Assembly: GCF_008801925.2 (NCBI RefSeq)
Contig: NZ_CP062804.1
Coordinates: forward strand, 248,001 to 312,000
Reading direction: 5' to 3'
From: Cupriavidus basilensis
GTDB taxonomy: Bacteria; Pseudomonadota; Gammaproteobacteria; Burkholderiales; Burkholderiaceae
DNA length: 64,000 bases
Both the position numbers and the translations under genes were made by a program. The notes under the pieces are model-generated. The model made no database searches and was not told where the DNA came from. It saw nothing but the letters and a program-made list of their open reading frames with translations. This document shows positions 1 to 10,059 of this stretch, in pieces (positions within the stretch are counted from its first letter, which is position 1; each line of letters opens with the position of its first letter).

Positions 1-171
1 GCGCCCCATACAGTCTGGTATACCTTGACGGCCTGCCCCTCGGGCGCTCCGCACGGCTACACCGAGTCGGCGTCTGGCGGCAGCGCTCTTGCTTTCGTCC
101 TCGGATATCGCGCGTTTGGGCTTTCGCGCGGGGCGGCATCGGCCGCCGCGCTACCGTTTGCCATCCACCGG

Positions 172-205
172 TTTGCTCCCCTCTCCCGCTTGCGGGAGAG
201 CAACC
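172..205. repeat. REP-like hairpin interrupted by the insertion sequence
   Basis: Positions 181-200 form a nearly perfect hairpin: the 9-base arm CTCTCCCGC, two bases, then its complement. The preceding bases (gctcccc) would pair with a continuing G-rich arm in a typical Burkholderiales REP-like unit. That arm is missing here, but a G-rich stretch (ggggcgggggagagggcgggc) with the expected character lies at about 1334-1355, on the far side of the transposase. This suggests the element inserted into the repeat. The pairing is seen directly; the reconstruction is inference. Confidence 0.45.
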
Positions 206-208
206 GTG

Positions 209-1219
<1,011 letters not shown>

Positions 1220-1224
1220 CTAAA

Positions 1225-1320
1225 CGCTATCAAAAATGGAAGCCTCGATCCTCGCTCTCCCTCGAACTTGGGCTTTCGCCCAGGGCATGGGGCCATCGAT
1301 CTGAGGCTTCCAGGACATAT
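1225..1320 (-). ncRNA. Candidate IS110 bridge RNA region
   Basis: The noncoding stretch before the transposase can fold on itself. An outer stem pairs 1238-1250 with 1298-1311, with one bulged base. Inside it, 1267-1273 pairs with 1278-1284 around a TTTC loop. Stem-loops in the noncoding end upstream of the gene are the expected place and form of the guide (bridge) RNA of IS110 elements. Target-binding and donor-binding loops could not be assigned by eye, and no promoter was identified with confidence. Confidence 0.35.
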
Positions 1321-1380
1321 TTTCCGACATACAAGGGGCGGGGGAGAGGGCGGGCGTTCGTTATGCCGCCGTGCTCGTGC

Positions 1381-2217
1381 TCAGTCCGCCGGCCCCAGGA
1401 TCCGTTCGACAAACTCCGGCGCCAGCGCAACGCCGAGGAAGCGCGAGATCTCCACGATCTGTCCATACAGCATCCATTGGCCGTGATGCACCGCGCAGCC
1501 GCGTTCGCGTGCGGCTTTCAGCAGTGGCGTATCGCCATCGCGGATCACCGCCTCGCAGACCAGCGTGCCTGCGCTCAGTTGCGCAGCGGGGAGCGGCGTG
1601 GCGTCGGTATCGCGCAAGCCGAGCGCGGTGGCGTTGATAACCACGTCGAAGCCGGCGGGGTTGTGATCGCCGGCACGAATCGAGACGGTCGGCAGCACCC
1701 CTTTCAGGCTTGCCGCCAGCTCTTGCGCCTTGTCGGCGGAGCGGTTGTAGATGACCAGTTCGGCCGGCTGCTCGCGCGCGATGGCGTAGGCCATCGACTT
1801 GCCGGCGCCGCCGGCGCCTAGCTGCAGCACGCGCTTGCCAGACAGGCTGTGGCCGCGTTCGTGCAGGCCGGCGACGAAACCGTCGCCATCAAAGTTGCCG
1901 CCGACCCAAAAGCCTTTCTGGCGGTCGAAGCGCATCGCATTGACGGAGCCGAGCAGGCGCGCGGCATCGGTCAGTTCGCCACAGATGGCCACCACCGCCT
2001 CCTTGTGCGGCATGGTGACGACGAGGCCTTGCAGGTTTTGCGCGGCTGGCGCGCCGGCGAGGAATGCCTGCAATTGCGCCGCTTCCACATGGAAGGGCAC
2101 GCAGACGGCGTTCAGGCCCTGGCGGGCGACCGAGGCATTGAAGAGTTGTGGTGTGCGCACGTGCGCGATGGGGGCGGCGATGATGCCGACAAGCTGGGTA
2201 TTGCCATCGATCTGCAT
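1381..2217 (-). CDS. Shikimate/quinate dehydrogenase-like protein (AroE family)
   Basis: This protein of 278 residues has the AroE fold: an N-terminal substrate domain with catalytic Lys72 in TMPHKEA, the Asn/Asp of NFDGDG near residue 105, and a C-terminal Rossmann domain with GAGGAGKS. Classical AroE reduces 3-dehydroshikimate with NADPH. Here the conserved substrate-binding Ser-x-Ser near residue 20 is replaced (AHVRTPQ), so the substrate is probably not shikimate itself; a related hydroxylated alicyclic acid is possible. The start at 2217 is chosen because MQIDGNTQLVG is where homology begins. It is the last gene of the minus-strand catabolic operon, 84 bases after the aldehyde dehydrogenase. 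It is probably a catabolic paralogue rather than the housekeeping aroE. Confidence 0.75.
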   Translation of the reverse strand: MQIDGNTQLVGIIAAPIAHVRTPQLFNASVARQGLNAVCVPFHVEAAQLQAFLAGAPAAQNLQGLVVTMPHKEAVVAICGELTDAARLLGSVNAMRFDRQKGFWVGGNFDGDGFVAGLHERGHSLSGKRVLQLGAGGAGKSMAYAIAREQPAELVIYNRSADKAQELAASLKGVLPTVSIRAGDHNPAGFDVVINATALGLRDTDATPLPAAQLSAGTLVCEAVIRDGDTPLLKAARERGCAVHHGQWMLYGQIVEISRFLGVALAPEFVERILGPAD

Positions 2218-2301
2218 TGCGGGATTCCGGGTGACGTGGAAGAGGGAGAAGGGAGCGGAAGGCGGGACGGATGCGCGCCGTCCCGCGGGCATGGCGATGG
2301 C

Positions 2302-3750
2302 TCAGATGCCGGCCATGCAGGTGTACTTGATGACCAGGTAGTCCTCGATGCCGTAGTGCGAGCCTTCGCGGCCCACGCCCGATTGCTTGACGCCGCCGAA
2401 CGGCGCCACCTCGTTCGAGATCAGGCCGGTGTTGACGCCGACCATGCCGTACTCCAGCCGCTCGGAGACGCGCCACACGCGGCCGAGATCGCGGGCGTAG
2501 AAATAGCTTGCCAGGCCGAATTCCGTGTCATTGGCCATGGCGACGACTTCGTCCTCGGTCTCGAAGCGGAACAGCGGGGCAAGCGGGCCGAAGGTTTCTT
2601 CACGCGCGACCAGCATGCCGGGGGTCACGTCGGCCAGCACGGTAGGCTCGAAGAACGATTGCCCGAGCGCGTGGCGCTTGCCGCCTTGCAGCACGCGCGC
2701 GCCCTTGGAGATCGCGTCGGTGATATGTTCCTCGACCTTGGTGACGGCCTTGGCGTCGATCAGCGGTCCGATGCGCACGCCGTCTTCCATGCCGTTGCCC
2801 ACCTTCAGCGCGCGCACCGCCGCGACCAGCTTTTCGGCGAAGGCGTCATAGACCTTGCTGTGCACATAGAGGCGGTTGGCGCAGACGCAGGTCTGTCCCG
2901 CGTTGCGGTACTTGGACACGATGGCGCCTTCCACGGCGGCATCCAGGTCGGCATCCTCGAACACGATGAAGGGCGCGTTGCCGCCGAGCTCCATCGAGAC
3001 CTTCTTGATGGTGGACGCCGTCTGCGCCATCAGCGTACGGCCGACTTCGGTCGAGCCGGTAAAGGTGAGCTTGCGCACCAGCGGGTTGCTGCTGAGTTCG
3101 CCGCCGATGGCGGCAGCCGAGCCGGTGACGACCGACAGCACGCCTGCGGGAATGCCGGCGCGTTCGGCCAGCGCCACCATCGCCAGCGCGGTCAGCGGGG
3201 TTTGCGAGGCGGGCTTGACCACCATCGTGCAACCTGCCGCTAGCGCGGGGCCGGCCTTGCGCGTGATCATGGCCGCGGGGAAATTCCACGGCGTGATGGC
3301 CGCGCACACGCCCACCGGTTCCTTGGTGACGACGATGCGCTGGTTGCTGACCGGTGCGGGAATGGTCTCGCCATAGACGCGTTTGCCTTCCTCGGCGAAC
3401 CACTCGATGAACGAGGCCGCGTAGCCGATCTCGCCGCGGGCTTCGGCAAAGGGCTTGCCTTGCTCGGCGGTCATGATGCGGGCGAGGTCGTCCTGGTTCG
3501 CCAGCAGCAGTTCGAACCACTTGCGCAGCAGCGCGGAGCGTTCCTTGGCGGTACGCGCGCGCCAGGCCGGCAGGGCGCGGTTGGCGGCCTCGATGGCCTG
3601 GCGCGTTTCGTCGGCGCCCAGCAAGGGCACCTGGCCGACGCGCTCACCGGTGGCGGGATTGGTCACGTCGATATGACGCTGCGCATCGGTCCAGCGGCCA
3701 TCGATATAGCACTGCTGGCGCAGCAGGGAGGGGTCTTGGAGTTGCAACAT
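2302..3750 (-). CDS. gabD: NAD(P)-dependent succinate-semialdehyde dehydrogenase family
   Basis: This 482-residue aldehyde dehydrogenase oxidises a semialdehyde to the acid with NAD(P)+. Catalytic Cys288 is in NAGQTCVCANR and the general base Glu254 is in SMELGGNAP, the same numbering as the E. coli GabD enzyme I compare it with. The FTGSTEVG cofactor loop is at about 230. The start at 3750 gives the family length; the frame stays open upstream to 3930 but without homology. In this operon it may oxidise an omega-oxo acid released by the ketol or 2-oxoacid dehydrogenase complex rather than GABA-derived succinate semialdehyde, since no GABA transaminase is nearby. Family assignment is firm; the natural substrate is not. 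Confidence 0.88.
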   Translation of the reverse strand: MLQLQDPSLLRQQCYIDGRWTDAQRHIDVTNPATGERVGQVPLLGADETRQAIEAANRALPAWRARTAKERSALLRKWFELLLANQDDLARIMTAEQGKPFAEARGEIGYAASFIEWFAEEGKRVYGETIPAPVSNQRIVVTKEPVGVCAAITPWNFPAAMITRKAGPALAAGCTMVVKPASQTPLTALAMVALAERAGIPAGVLSVVTGSAAAIGGELSSNPLVRKLTFTGSTEVGRTLMAQTASTIKKVSMELGGNAPFIVFEDADLDAAVEGAIVSKYRNAGQTCVCANRLYVHSKVYDAFAEKLVAAVRALKVGNGMEDGVRIGPLIDAKAVTKVEEHITDAISKGARVLQGGKRHALGQSFFEPTVLADVTPGMLVAREETFGPLAPLFRFETEDEVVAMANDTEFGLASYFYARDLGRVWRVSERLEYGMVGVNTGLISNEVAPFGGVKQSGVGREGSHYGIEDYLVIKYTCMAGI

Positions 3751-3877
3751 GGTCTGGTTCCGGTTCCGTAGCGATGTTGGGGGGATTCGGCGCAGCGCCG
3801 CTGACGGCAGGTTAGCAGGATCCGGCGATCTCGTTTGGCCGCCGGACGGATGATCAAGCCGCGATCCAAGCCGCGAC

Positions 3878-4618
3878 TCAACCCGCGATATACAGCCCGC
3901 CATTGACGTGCAGCACCTCGCCGGTGACAAAGCTGGCCGCGTCGCTGCACAGGAAGCCGATGGCGGTGGCGATCTCGCGCGGGTGGCCGAGGCGCTTGAG
4001 CGGTGTCTGCTCGACGGAATCGGCGCCGCGTTTCTGGATCAGCTCGGTGGTCATGGGGGTTTCGATCACGCCCGGCGATACAGCATTGACGCGGGTGCGC
4101 GGCCCGAGTTCCCGCGCCAGGCTGCGGGTGAGGCTGAGCAGGCCACCCTTGGAGGCCGAATAGTGCGCATTGTAGTAAGCGCCCCGGTGCGCCGCCACCG
4201 ACGTCAGGTTGACGATGGCGCTGTTCTCGCGCAGCGCGGGTATGGCGCGGCGCACAAGATAGAACACGCCATCGAGATTGATCGACAGCGTCTGGCGCCA
4301 TTGCGCGTCGCTCATCTCGGCCACCGGCTGGGCCTGGTACAAGCCTGCCGACGGCACCAGGAAATCGATGCCGCCAAAGCGCGCCTGCGCGAGCGCCACG
4401 GCGCGCTCGCAATCGTCGGGGCTGGCGGCGTCCATGCGCAGCGTGGCGATGCGCTCGCCGCCCGGGTCCAGTTCGCGGGCAAATCCGGTGATGCCGGCTT
4501 CGTCCAGATCCGTCAGTACCAGGTTGGCGCCGTGCGCCAGGAACAGTCTGGCCGTCTCACGGCCGATGCCGCCGTTGGCGCCGGTCAGCAGCAGCGTGCG
4601 TTGATCAAAGTTGTACAT
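3878..4618 (-). CDS. SDR family oxidoreductase (second SDR of operon)
   Basis: This 246-residue classical short-chain dehydrogenase has the cofactor motif TGANGGIG near residue 13, PSAGLY in place of the usual NNAG, and catalytic Ser plus YSASK near residue 150. The C-terminal VNGG (in HVNGGLYIAG) is typical. An RBS (GGGAGACA) precedes the ATG at 4618, which lies only 14 bases after the E3 stop, so it is very likely co-transcribed. The role is probably oxidation of a hydroxyl group of the pathway substrate or intermediate. The N-to-P change in NNAG is unusual but seen in some members. The substrate is unknown. Confidence 0.88.
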   Translation of the reverse strand: MYNFDQRTLLLTGANGGIGRETARLFLAHGANLVLTDLDEAGITGFARELDPGGERIATLRMDAASPDDCERAVALAQARFGGIDFLVPSAGLYQAQPVAEMSDAQWRQTLSINLDGVFYLVRRAIPALRENSAIVNLTSVAAHRGAYYNAHYSASKGGLLSLTRSLARELGPRTRVNAVSPGVIETPMTTELIQKRGADSVEQTPLKRLGHPREIATAIGFLCSDAASFVTGEVLHVNGGLYIAG

Positions 4619-4632
4619 GTTGTCTCCCGTGT

Positions 4633-6033
4633 TCAGATATGCAGTGCGCGCCCGTAGGCCGCGAGCACGGCTTCGTGCATGGCCTCGGACATGGTCGGGT
4701 GCGGCAGGACGGCCGCCATCAGGTCGGCCTCGGTGGTCTCCAGCGTCTGCGCGATGGCGTAGCCCTGGATCATCTCGGTGACCTCGTCGCCCACCATATG
4801 GGCGCCGAGCAGTTCGCCGCTGCCTTCGTCGAATACCACCTTCACCAGGCCAGCCGTGCTGCCCATGGCAATGGCCTTGCCGTTGCCGACGAAAGGAAAC
4901 GTGCCGACCTTGACGGGATGGCCGCGCTCCCTGGCCTGTGCCTCGGTGAGCCCCACGCTCGCCACTTGTGGATGGCTGTAGGTGCAGGCCGGAATACGTG
5001 TGGCATCGAGCGCATGCGGATGCAGCCCGGCAATCCGCTCCACGCAGATCACGCCTTCGTGGCTGGCCTTGTGCGCAAGCCACGGCGGGCCCGCCACGTC
5101 GCCAATGGCGTACACGCCAGGCTCATCGGTGCGGCCGAAGCCGTCGGTGACGATATGCGTCTTCTCGACCTTGACGGCGGTTTGCTCCAGGCCGAGGCCT
5201 TCCACGTTGCCGACAATGCCTGCCGCCACCAGCACGACGTCGACGTCGACGCTCGCGCCGCCGGACTTGCCGCCCTGCAGCTCGACGGACCAGCCTTGCC
5301 CCTTGCGCTCGGCGCTCTTGATGCCGGTGCTTGTATGCAGCACGATGCCTTCCCGGCTCAGGCTGCTTGCCACCTGCGCGCTGATGTCGGCATCCTCCAC
5401 CGGCAGGATGCGCTGCGCCATCTCCACCACCGTCACCTCGACACCCACCGCGTGATAGAAGCTGGCGAACTCGATGCCGATGGCACCGGCGCCGACGATC
5501 AGCATGCGCTTTGGCACGACGGGCGGCGCCAGCGCCTCGCGATAGGTCCAGACCGTCTTGCCGTCCGCCGGCAGTGCGGGCAGCTGGCGGGCGCGTGCGC
5601 CGGTGGCGAGCAGGATGTGGGCGGATGAAACGGTACTGATCGCGCCATCCGTTGCGGTGACTGCCAGCTTGCCCTTGCCCGCCAGCCGTCCGTGGCCGTT
5701 GAGCACGGTCACGCCGTTCTTCTTCATCAGGTGGGCCACGCCCTTGCCCAGCTGCGCGGCCACCGCGCGGGAGCGGGCCACCATGGCAGGCAGGTCGGCG
5801 GTAGGCGGCGCGGCATGCACACCGTAGGCCGCTGCGTCCTTGACCAGCCGCAGCACATCGGCGGAGCGCAACAGCGCCTTGGTGGGAATGCAGCCCCAGT
5901 TCAGGCAGATGCCGCCCAGGTGCGCTTTCTCGACCAGCGCGGTTTTCATGCCTAGCTGTGTGGCGCGGATGGCGGCCACGTAGCCGCCCGGGCCGCCGCC
6001 CACGACGATCAGGTCAAATGCGGAGTTCGCCAC
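4633..6033 (-). CDS. lpdA: Dihydrolipoyl dehydrogenase (E3)
   Basis: This is a 466-residue flavoprotein that reoxidises dihydrolipoyl groups on E2 with NAD+. The FAD-binding GGGPGG is at 12-17, and the redox disulfide is C43/C48 in CLNWGCIPTK. The second Rossmann motif is GAGAIGIEFA near 180. The C-terminal catalytic His445/Glu450 lie in HPTMSE. The start codon is GTG at 6033, preceded by AAGGACC. It follows E2 by 10 bases, completing a dedicated 2-oxoacid/ketol dehydrogenase complex in this operon, so it is probably not the shared housekeeping E3. Confidence 0.95.
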   Translation of the reverse strand: MANSAFDLIVVGGGPGGYVAAIRATQLGMKTALVEKAHLGGICLNWGCIPTKALLRSADVLRLVKDAAAYGVHAAPPTADLPAMVARSRAVAAQLGKGVAHLMKKNGVTVLNGHGRLAGKGKLAVTATDGAISTVSSAHILLATGARARQLPALPADGKTVWTYREALAPPVVPKRMLIVGAGAIGIEFASFYHAVGVEVTVVEMAQRILPVEDADISAQVASSLSREGIVLHTSTGIKSAERKGQGWSVELQGGKSGGASVDVDVVLVAAGIVGNVEGLGLEQTAVKVEKTHIVTDGFGRTDEPGVYAIGDVAGPPWLAHKASHEGVICVERIAGLHPHALDATRIPACTYSHPQVASVGLTEAQARERGHPVKVGTFPFVGNGKAIAMGSTAGLVKVVFDEGSGELLGAHMVGDEVTEMIQGYAIAQTLETTEADLMAAVLPHPTMSEAMHEAVLAAYGRALHI

Positions 6034-6043
6034 GTCATGGTCC

Positions 6044-7276
6044 TTAGATCAGCATCGACAAGGGGTTTTCAAGCAGGCGCTTGAACGCGGCCAGCCATTG
6101 CGCGGCCAGTGCGCCGTCGATGGCGCGGTGGTCCACCGAGAGCGTGCAGCGCATGACCTGCCCGGCCTTCAGCTCGCCGTCTTCCACCACCGGTACCGCT
6201 TGCGTGGCGCCCACGGCAAGGATGGCGGCCTGCGGCGGGTTGATGATGGCGGAGAACTCGGACACGCCGAACATGCCGAGATTGCTCACGCTGAAGCTGC
6301 CCCCCTGGTACTCCTCGGGGCGCAGCTGCGAAGCGCGCGCGCGCGTGGCCAGGTCGGCGATCTCGGCGCTGATGACGGACAGCGGCTTCGTATCGGCAGC
6401 GCGCACGATGGGGGTGATCAGGCCGGCGTCCGTGGATACCGCTACCGCGATATCGGCCTGCCGATACTGGCGCATCGCCGTATCGGTCCAGCCCACGTTG
6501 GCCGCCGGCACCTCACGCAGGGCGACTGCCACGGCGCGCACGATGAAGTCGTTGACCGAGATCTTGCGCGGCGCGTTGGCATTGATCTGCGCGCGCAGCG
6601 CCAGCAACTTCTCCATGCGGCAATCCGCCGTGAGGTAGAAATGCGGGATGGTGGCCTTGCTCTCGCTCAGCCGGCGTGCGATGGTGCGGCGCATATTGCT
6701 GTGCGGGATTTCGGTGAACGCATCGCTGGCCTGCGCTTGCGGTGCGGCGGGGGGCGCAACGGCTGGTGCGATGGCGGCGACCGGAGCCGCGGCGGCCCGC
6801 TCGATATCGCGCTTGACGATGCGGCCATTGGGGCCGCTGCCGCGCAATGCCGCCAGGTCCAGTCCGCGCTGCGCCGCCAGGCGGCGCGCCAGCGGGCTGG
6901 CGAAGATGCGTGCGGCTTGCGCCGGGGCGGCATTGGCAGCCACCACGGCTTGGCCAGTGGATGCCGCCTCGGCCCGCGGCGCTTGCGCGCTGCCACCGGC
7001 TGCGGCGATCAGCGCATCGATATCCACGCTGGTCTCGCCATTGACCAGCAGCACGCCGATGGGCGCGCCCACTTCCACGTCCTGGCCGGCTGCCACCAGG
7101 CGGCGGGCGAGCACGCCGGCCGAATCGGCATTGAGCTCGACCACGGCCTTGTCGGTCTCGATTTCGGCGATGCAGTCGCCCACGGCAATCGTATCGCCTT
7201 CGTTCTTGGTCCACGCTTGCAGCGTGGCCTGGGTGGCATTGGCCGCCACCTCGGGCATGCGTAGCAGGGTGGCCAT
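6044..7276 (-). CDS. Dihydrolipoamide acyltransferase (E2) of a 2-oxoacid/ketol dehydrogenase complex
   Basis: This 410-residue E2 passes an acyl group from E1 to CoA. It has a single N-terminal lipoyl domain with Lys43 in IETDKAVVE, an Ala/Pro linker, a peripheral subunit-binding domain at about 125-160 (FASPLARRLAAQRG), a second Ala/Pro-rich linker, then the catalytic domain ending in DHRAIDGA (His383, Asp387). One lipoyl domain is typical of branched-chain and acetoin-type complexes. The ATG at 7276 is one base past the stop of the VOC gene, indicating translational coupling. Which acyl group is carried cannot be read from the sequence. Confidence 0.92.
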   Translation of the reverse strand: MATLLRMPEVAANATQATLQAWTKNEGDTIAVGDCIAEIETDKAVVELNADSAGVLARRLVAAGQDVEVGAPIGVLLVNGETSVDIDALIAAAGGSAQAPRAEAASTGQAVVAANAAPAQAARIFASPLARRLAAQRGLDLAALRGSGPNGRIVKRDIERAAAAPVAAIAPAVAPPAAPQAQASDAFTEIPHSNMRRTIARRLSESKATIPHFYLTADCRMEKLLALRAQINANAPRKISVNDFIVRAVAVALREVPAANVGWTDTAMRQYRQADIAVAVSTDAGLITPIVRAADTKPLSVISAEIADLATRARASQLRPEEYQGGSFSVSNLGMFGVSEFSAIINPPQAAILAVGATQAVPVVEDGELKAGQVMRCTLSVDHRAIDGALAAQWLAAFKRLLENPLSMLI

Positions 7277-7277
7277 G

Positions 7278-7766
7278 TCAGGCAGTCCTCGGCTGTTGCA
7301 GGTCGGGGCGATAAGCGGCGATATCCGCGTACTGCACGATCTCGAGCACGTTGCCTTCGGGATCGCGGCAGAACGCCAGGTAGGTGCCGGGGCGCACTTC
7401 GATGCGCTGAGGGCCGGTGAGGAATTCCACGTCGGCGGCGAGCAGCTTGTCGACGGCGCCCTGGATGTCGTCCACGATAAACGTGAGGTAGGTGGCGTTG
7501 GCCTTGTCGAGGATGTACTCGGGCGTTGCCGCAGGTGCGGGCGCTTGCATCGGGGCCAGCAGCTTGATGCGCTCTCCGTAGCTGGTTTGCAGGCGCACGG
7601 CGGTATAGCCGCCGGCGTGCATGGCAGCCTGCACGGCGCTTGCCGCAGGCACGGCCACTTCGCTGACGAAGGCGAAGCCCAGCACCTGCTCGTAGAAGCG
7701 GCGCATGCGCGGCAGGTCGCGCACGGCGATGCCGACCTCCAGGGGAACAATCATGTTCAGGGTCAT
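7278..7766 (-). CDS. VOC (glyoxalase/dioxygenase superfamily) protein
   Basis: This 162-residue protein shows the two beta-alpha-beta-beta-beta units of the vicinal oxygen chelate fold: VGIAVRDLPRMRRFYEQVLG at the start of the first and LTFIVDDIQG in the second, with the closing DPEGNVLEIVQY. A candidate metal-binding Glu is in NVLEIVQY; the usual first His is absent at AVRD, so the metal site may be incomplete. RBS AAGGAATACC precedes the ATG. It sits between the E1 and E2 genes of the dehydrogenase complex, an odd place for an unrelated enzyme, so it probably acts on a pathway intermediate (lyase, isomerase or ring cleavage are possible). No specific function is supported. Confidence 0.8.
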   Translation of the reverse strand: MTLNMIVPLEVGIAVRDLPRMRRFYEQVLGFAFVSEVAVPAASAVQAAMHAGGYTAVRLQTSYGERIKLLAPMQAPAPAATPEYILDKANATYLTFIVDDIQGAVDKLLAADVEFLTGPQRIEVRPGTYLAFCRDPEGNVLEIVQYADIAAYRPDLQQPRTA

Positions 7767-7811
7767 TGGTATTCCTTGGGTTCGTTCAGTTGGCCAGGCG
7801 GGATTCCGGAC

Positions 7812-10001
7812 TCACGCCGCGCCCTTGTCGCGCATCACCTGGCGCAGGCCTTCGGCCACTTCCTCGGTGCGGGCCGCGGCGGCGCGCTCCAGCACCTTGG
7901 AGATGCTCGGCGCGGCCTCCGCGCCGGTCACGCGCTGCACGGGCTGGTCCAGCCAGTCGAAGTAGCGGCGCTGGATCTCGTCGGCCAGCCATCCGCCGTA
8001 GGAGGTACCCCGCGCGCCTTGTTCCACGATCAGTACGTTGTTGGTCTTCTTTACGCTCTGCGCGATGGTGTCCCAGTCAATGCTGGCGCGGTCCAGCCAG
8101 CGCAGGTCGATCACCTCGGCATCGATGCCGGTCTGCTCCACCGCTTCGAGCGAGTGGCCGACCATCGACAGGTACGTGATGACAGTGACGTCGCTGCCGC
8201 CGCGGCGCACCGCCGCCTTGCCCACCGGCAGGTGATAGTCGAAGTCTTCCACGGGGCCCATGCCCGAGGCGTTGTACAGGTCCACATGCTCGATCACCAG
8301 CACCGGGTCCTTGCACGCCAGCGCGGTGTTCATCAGGCCCACGTAGTCGAACGGCGTGGACGGCGCCACGATGCGCCAGCCCGGGTTGGTGGCGAAGATG
8401 CCGGCCGGGTCCATCGAGTGCTGCGAGCCATAGCCCGTGCCCATCGCCACCTTGGTGCGCAGCACCAGCGGCACGTCGCTCTCGCCGCCGAACATGTGGC
8501 GCGCCTTGCCGATCTGGTTGAAGACCTGGTCGGCCGCGACCCACATGAAGTCCGGGTACATGAACTCAACCACCGGCTTGTAGCGGCCATCCAGGGCCAG
8601 CCCGCCACCCAGGCCCACGAACGCGTTCTCGCTGATTGGCGTGCCCAGCACGCGGTCCGGGAAGTTGTCGCGCAGGCCGCGCGTGGCGCCGTTGGTGCCA
8701 CCCTTGAGGCGGTGCACGTCCTCGCCCATCACCACCACCGACGGATCGGTCTCCATGCGCCGTTGCATGACGTCCGCCACCACGTCGATGAACTTGCGCT
8801 TGTCCAGCTTGCCGGAGAAGCCGGCCTCCTCCTCGCAGCGCAGGCCCGCCAGTTCGCTCAGGTCGCCACGAATGCCCACATCGCGGAAATCCGGGCTCGG
8901 CCACAGCTCGGGACGAATGCGGCGCTTGCCGGGCTTGCCGGAAGGATCGGCTTCGGTCAGTGCGGCCATCGCGTCGCGCATGGCTTGCTTGATGCGCTCA
9001 CGCAGCGCGGCGATCTCGCCGGCGCTGATCAGGCCGCGCGCCTGCATGCGGCGCGCCATGAGTTCGAGCGGGTCGCGCGCGCGCCATTGCTGCTCTTCTT
9101 CCTTGCTGCGGTAGCCGAAGGCGCTCCCGGGGAAGGGGCCGTTCTGGTGGAAGAAGCGGTACAGATCGGCTTCGATGATCGTGGGACCCTTGCCGGCGCG
9201 CATATGCGCGAGCGCTTCCTGCGTGGCCAGGTACACCGCCAGCGGGTCCATGCCGTCCACCTTCCAGCTCGGGATATTGAAGCCCATGCCGCGCGCGGAC
9301 AGGCGCGGCTCGGCGGTGGACTCTTCCACCGTGGTGGAGACGGCGTAGCGGTTGTTCTCGATAAAGAAGCACAGCGGCAGCTTCCATGCGGCGGCCAGGT
9401 TCATCGTCTCCAGCACCGAGCCGATATTGACCGCGCCGTCGCCGAAGTAGGTGATGGCGACCGCATCCGTGCCGGCATGGCGGTGCGACCACGCCGCGCC
9501 GGCGGCCATCGGCACGCCGCCGCCCACGATGGCATTGGTGCCCAGCGCGCCGGCCTCGGCCCATTGCAGGTGCATGGAGCCGCCACGGCCTTTGCAATAG
9601 CCCTGCGCCAGCCCCAGGATTTCCGCCAGCGTGCGTTGCAGCAGCGTTTGCACATCCGCCGGCAGCGGTGCGCGCGGGTCGATGCCGTTGGGCGCGAGGT
9701 AGCCCAGCGCCTTGGAGACGAACTGGTGATGCCCGCGATGCGAGCCATTGATCTGGTCCGCGCCGGTCAGCGGCACGATGGAGCCGGCGGCGCCGCCTTC
9801 CTGCCCGATGCTGGAGTGCGCCGGGCCGTGGACCAGGCCTTCGGCGGCGAGTTCGAGCACAGCTTCCTCGAAGCCGCGGATCAGGTGCAGGTGGCTCAGC
9901 AGGGTGCCGAGCAGGGCCGGGTCGGCCTTGGCCCAGTCTTCATCGGTGGTGCGCAGTTCCACCCATTCGGCGGCGGGGCGCAGGGCGTTACGTTCAGACA
10001 T
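7812..10001 (-). CDS. Fused E1 alpha-beta of a thiamine diphosphate 2-oxoacid/ketol dehydrogenase complex
   Basis: This 729-residue protein joins two subunits that are usually separate. Residues about 1-330 are E1 alpha, with the thiamine-diphosphate motif starting at GDG (187-189) and ending at NN (216-217). Residues about 390-729 are the transketolase-like E1 beta (MGEDVHRLKGG, PISENAFVGLG). The linker between them is short and charged. Such E1 enzymes decarboxylate 2-oxo acids or cleave acetoin-like alpha-ketols and transfer the acyl group to lipoyl-E2. RBS AAGGATT precedes the ATG at 10001. The E2 and E3 partners follow in the same operon, with the VOC gene between. Subtype cannot be fixed by eye; the alpha half (GKGRGGSMH) resembles acetoin/branched-chain types. 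Confidence 0.9.
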   Translation of the reverse strand: MSERNALRPAAEWVELRTTDEDWAKADPALLGTLLSHLHLIRGFEEAVLELAAEGLVHGPAHSSIGQEGGAAGSIVPLTGADQINGSHRGHHQFVSKALGYLAPNGIDPRAPLPADVQTLLQRTLAEILGLAQGYCKGRGGSMHLQWAEAGALGTNAIVGGGVPMAAGAAWSHRHAGTDAVAITYFGDGAVNIGSVLETMNLAAAWKLPLCFFIENNRYAVSTTVEESTAEPRLSARGMGFNIPSWKVDGMDPLAVYLATQEALAHMRAGKGPTIIEADLYRFFHQNGPFPGSAFGYRSKEEEQQWRARDPLELMARRMQARGLISAGEIAALRERIKQAMRDAMAALTEADPSGKPGKRRIRPELWPSPDFRDVGIRGDLSELAGLRCEEEAGFSGKLDKRKFIDVVADVMQRRMETDPSVVVMGEDVHRLKGGTNGATRGLRDNFPDRVLGTPISENAFVGLGGGLALDGRYKPVVEFMYPDFMWVAADQVFNQIGKARHMFGGESDVPLVLRTKVAMGTGYGSQHSMDPAGIFATNPGWRIVAPSTPFDYVGLMNTALACKDPVLVIEHVDLYNASGMGPVEDFDYHLPVGKAAVRRGGSDVTVITYLSMVGHSLEAVEQTGIDAEVIDLRWLDRASIDWDTIAQSVKKTNNVLIVEQGARGTSYGGWLADEIQRRYFDWLDQPVQRVTGAEAAPSISKVLERAAAARTEEVAEGLRQVMRDKGAA

Positions 10002-10059
10002 TGGAGAATCCTTGATTACCGTTCGATGGTGCTTTCAATCGTGTTGGAGGACTGCGTGC

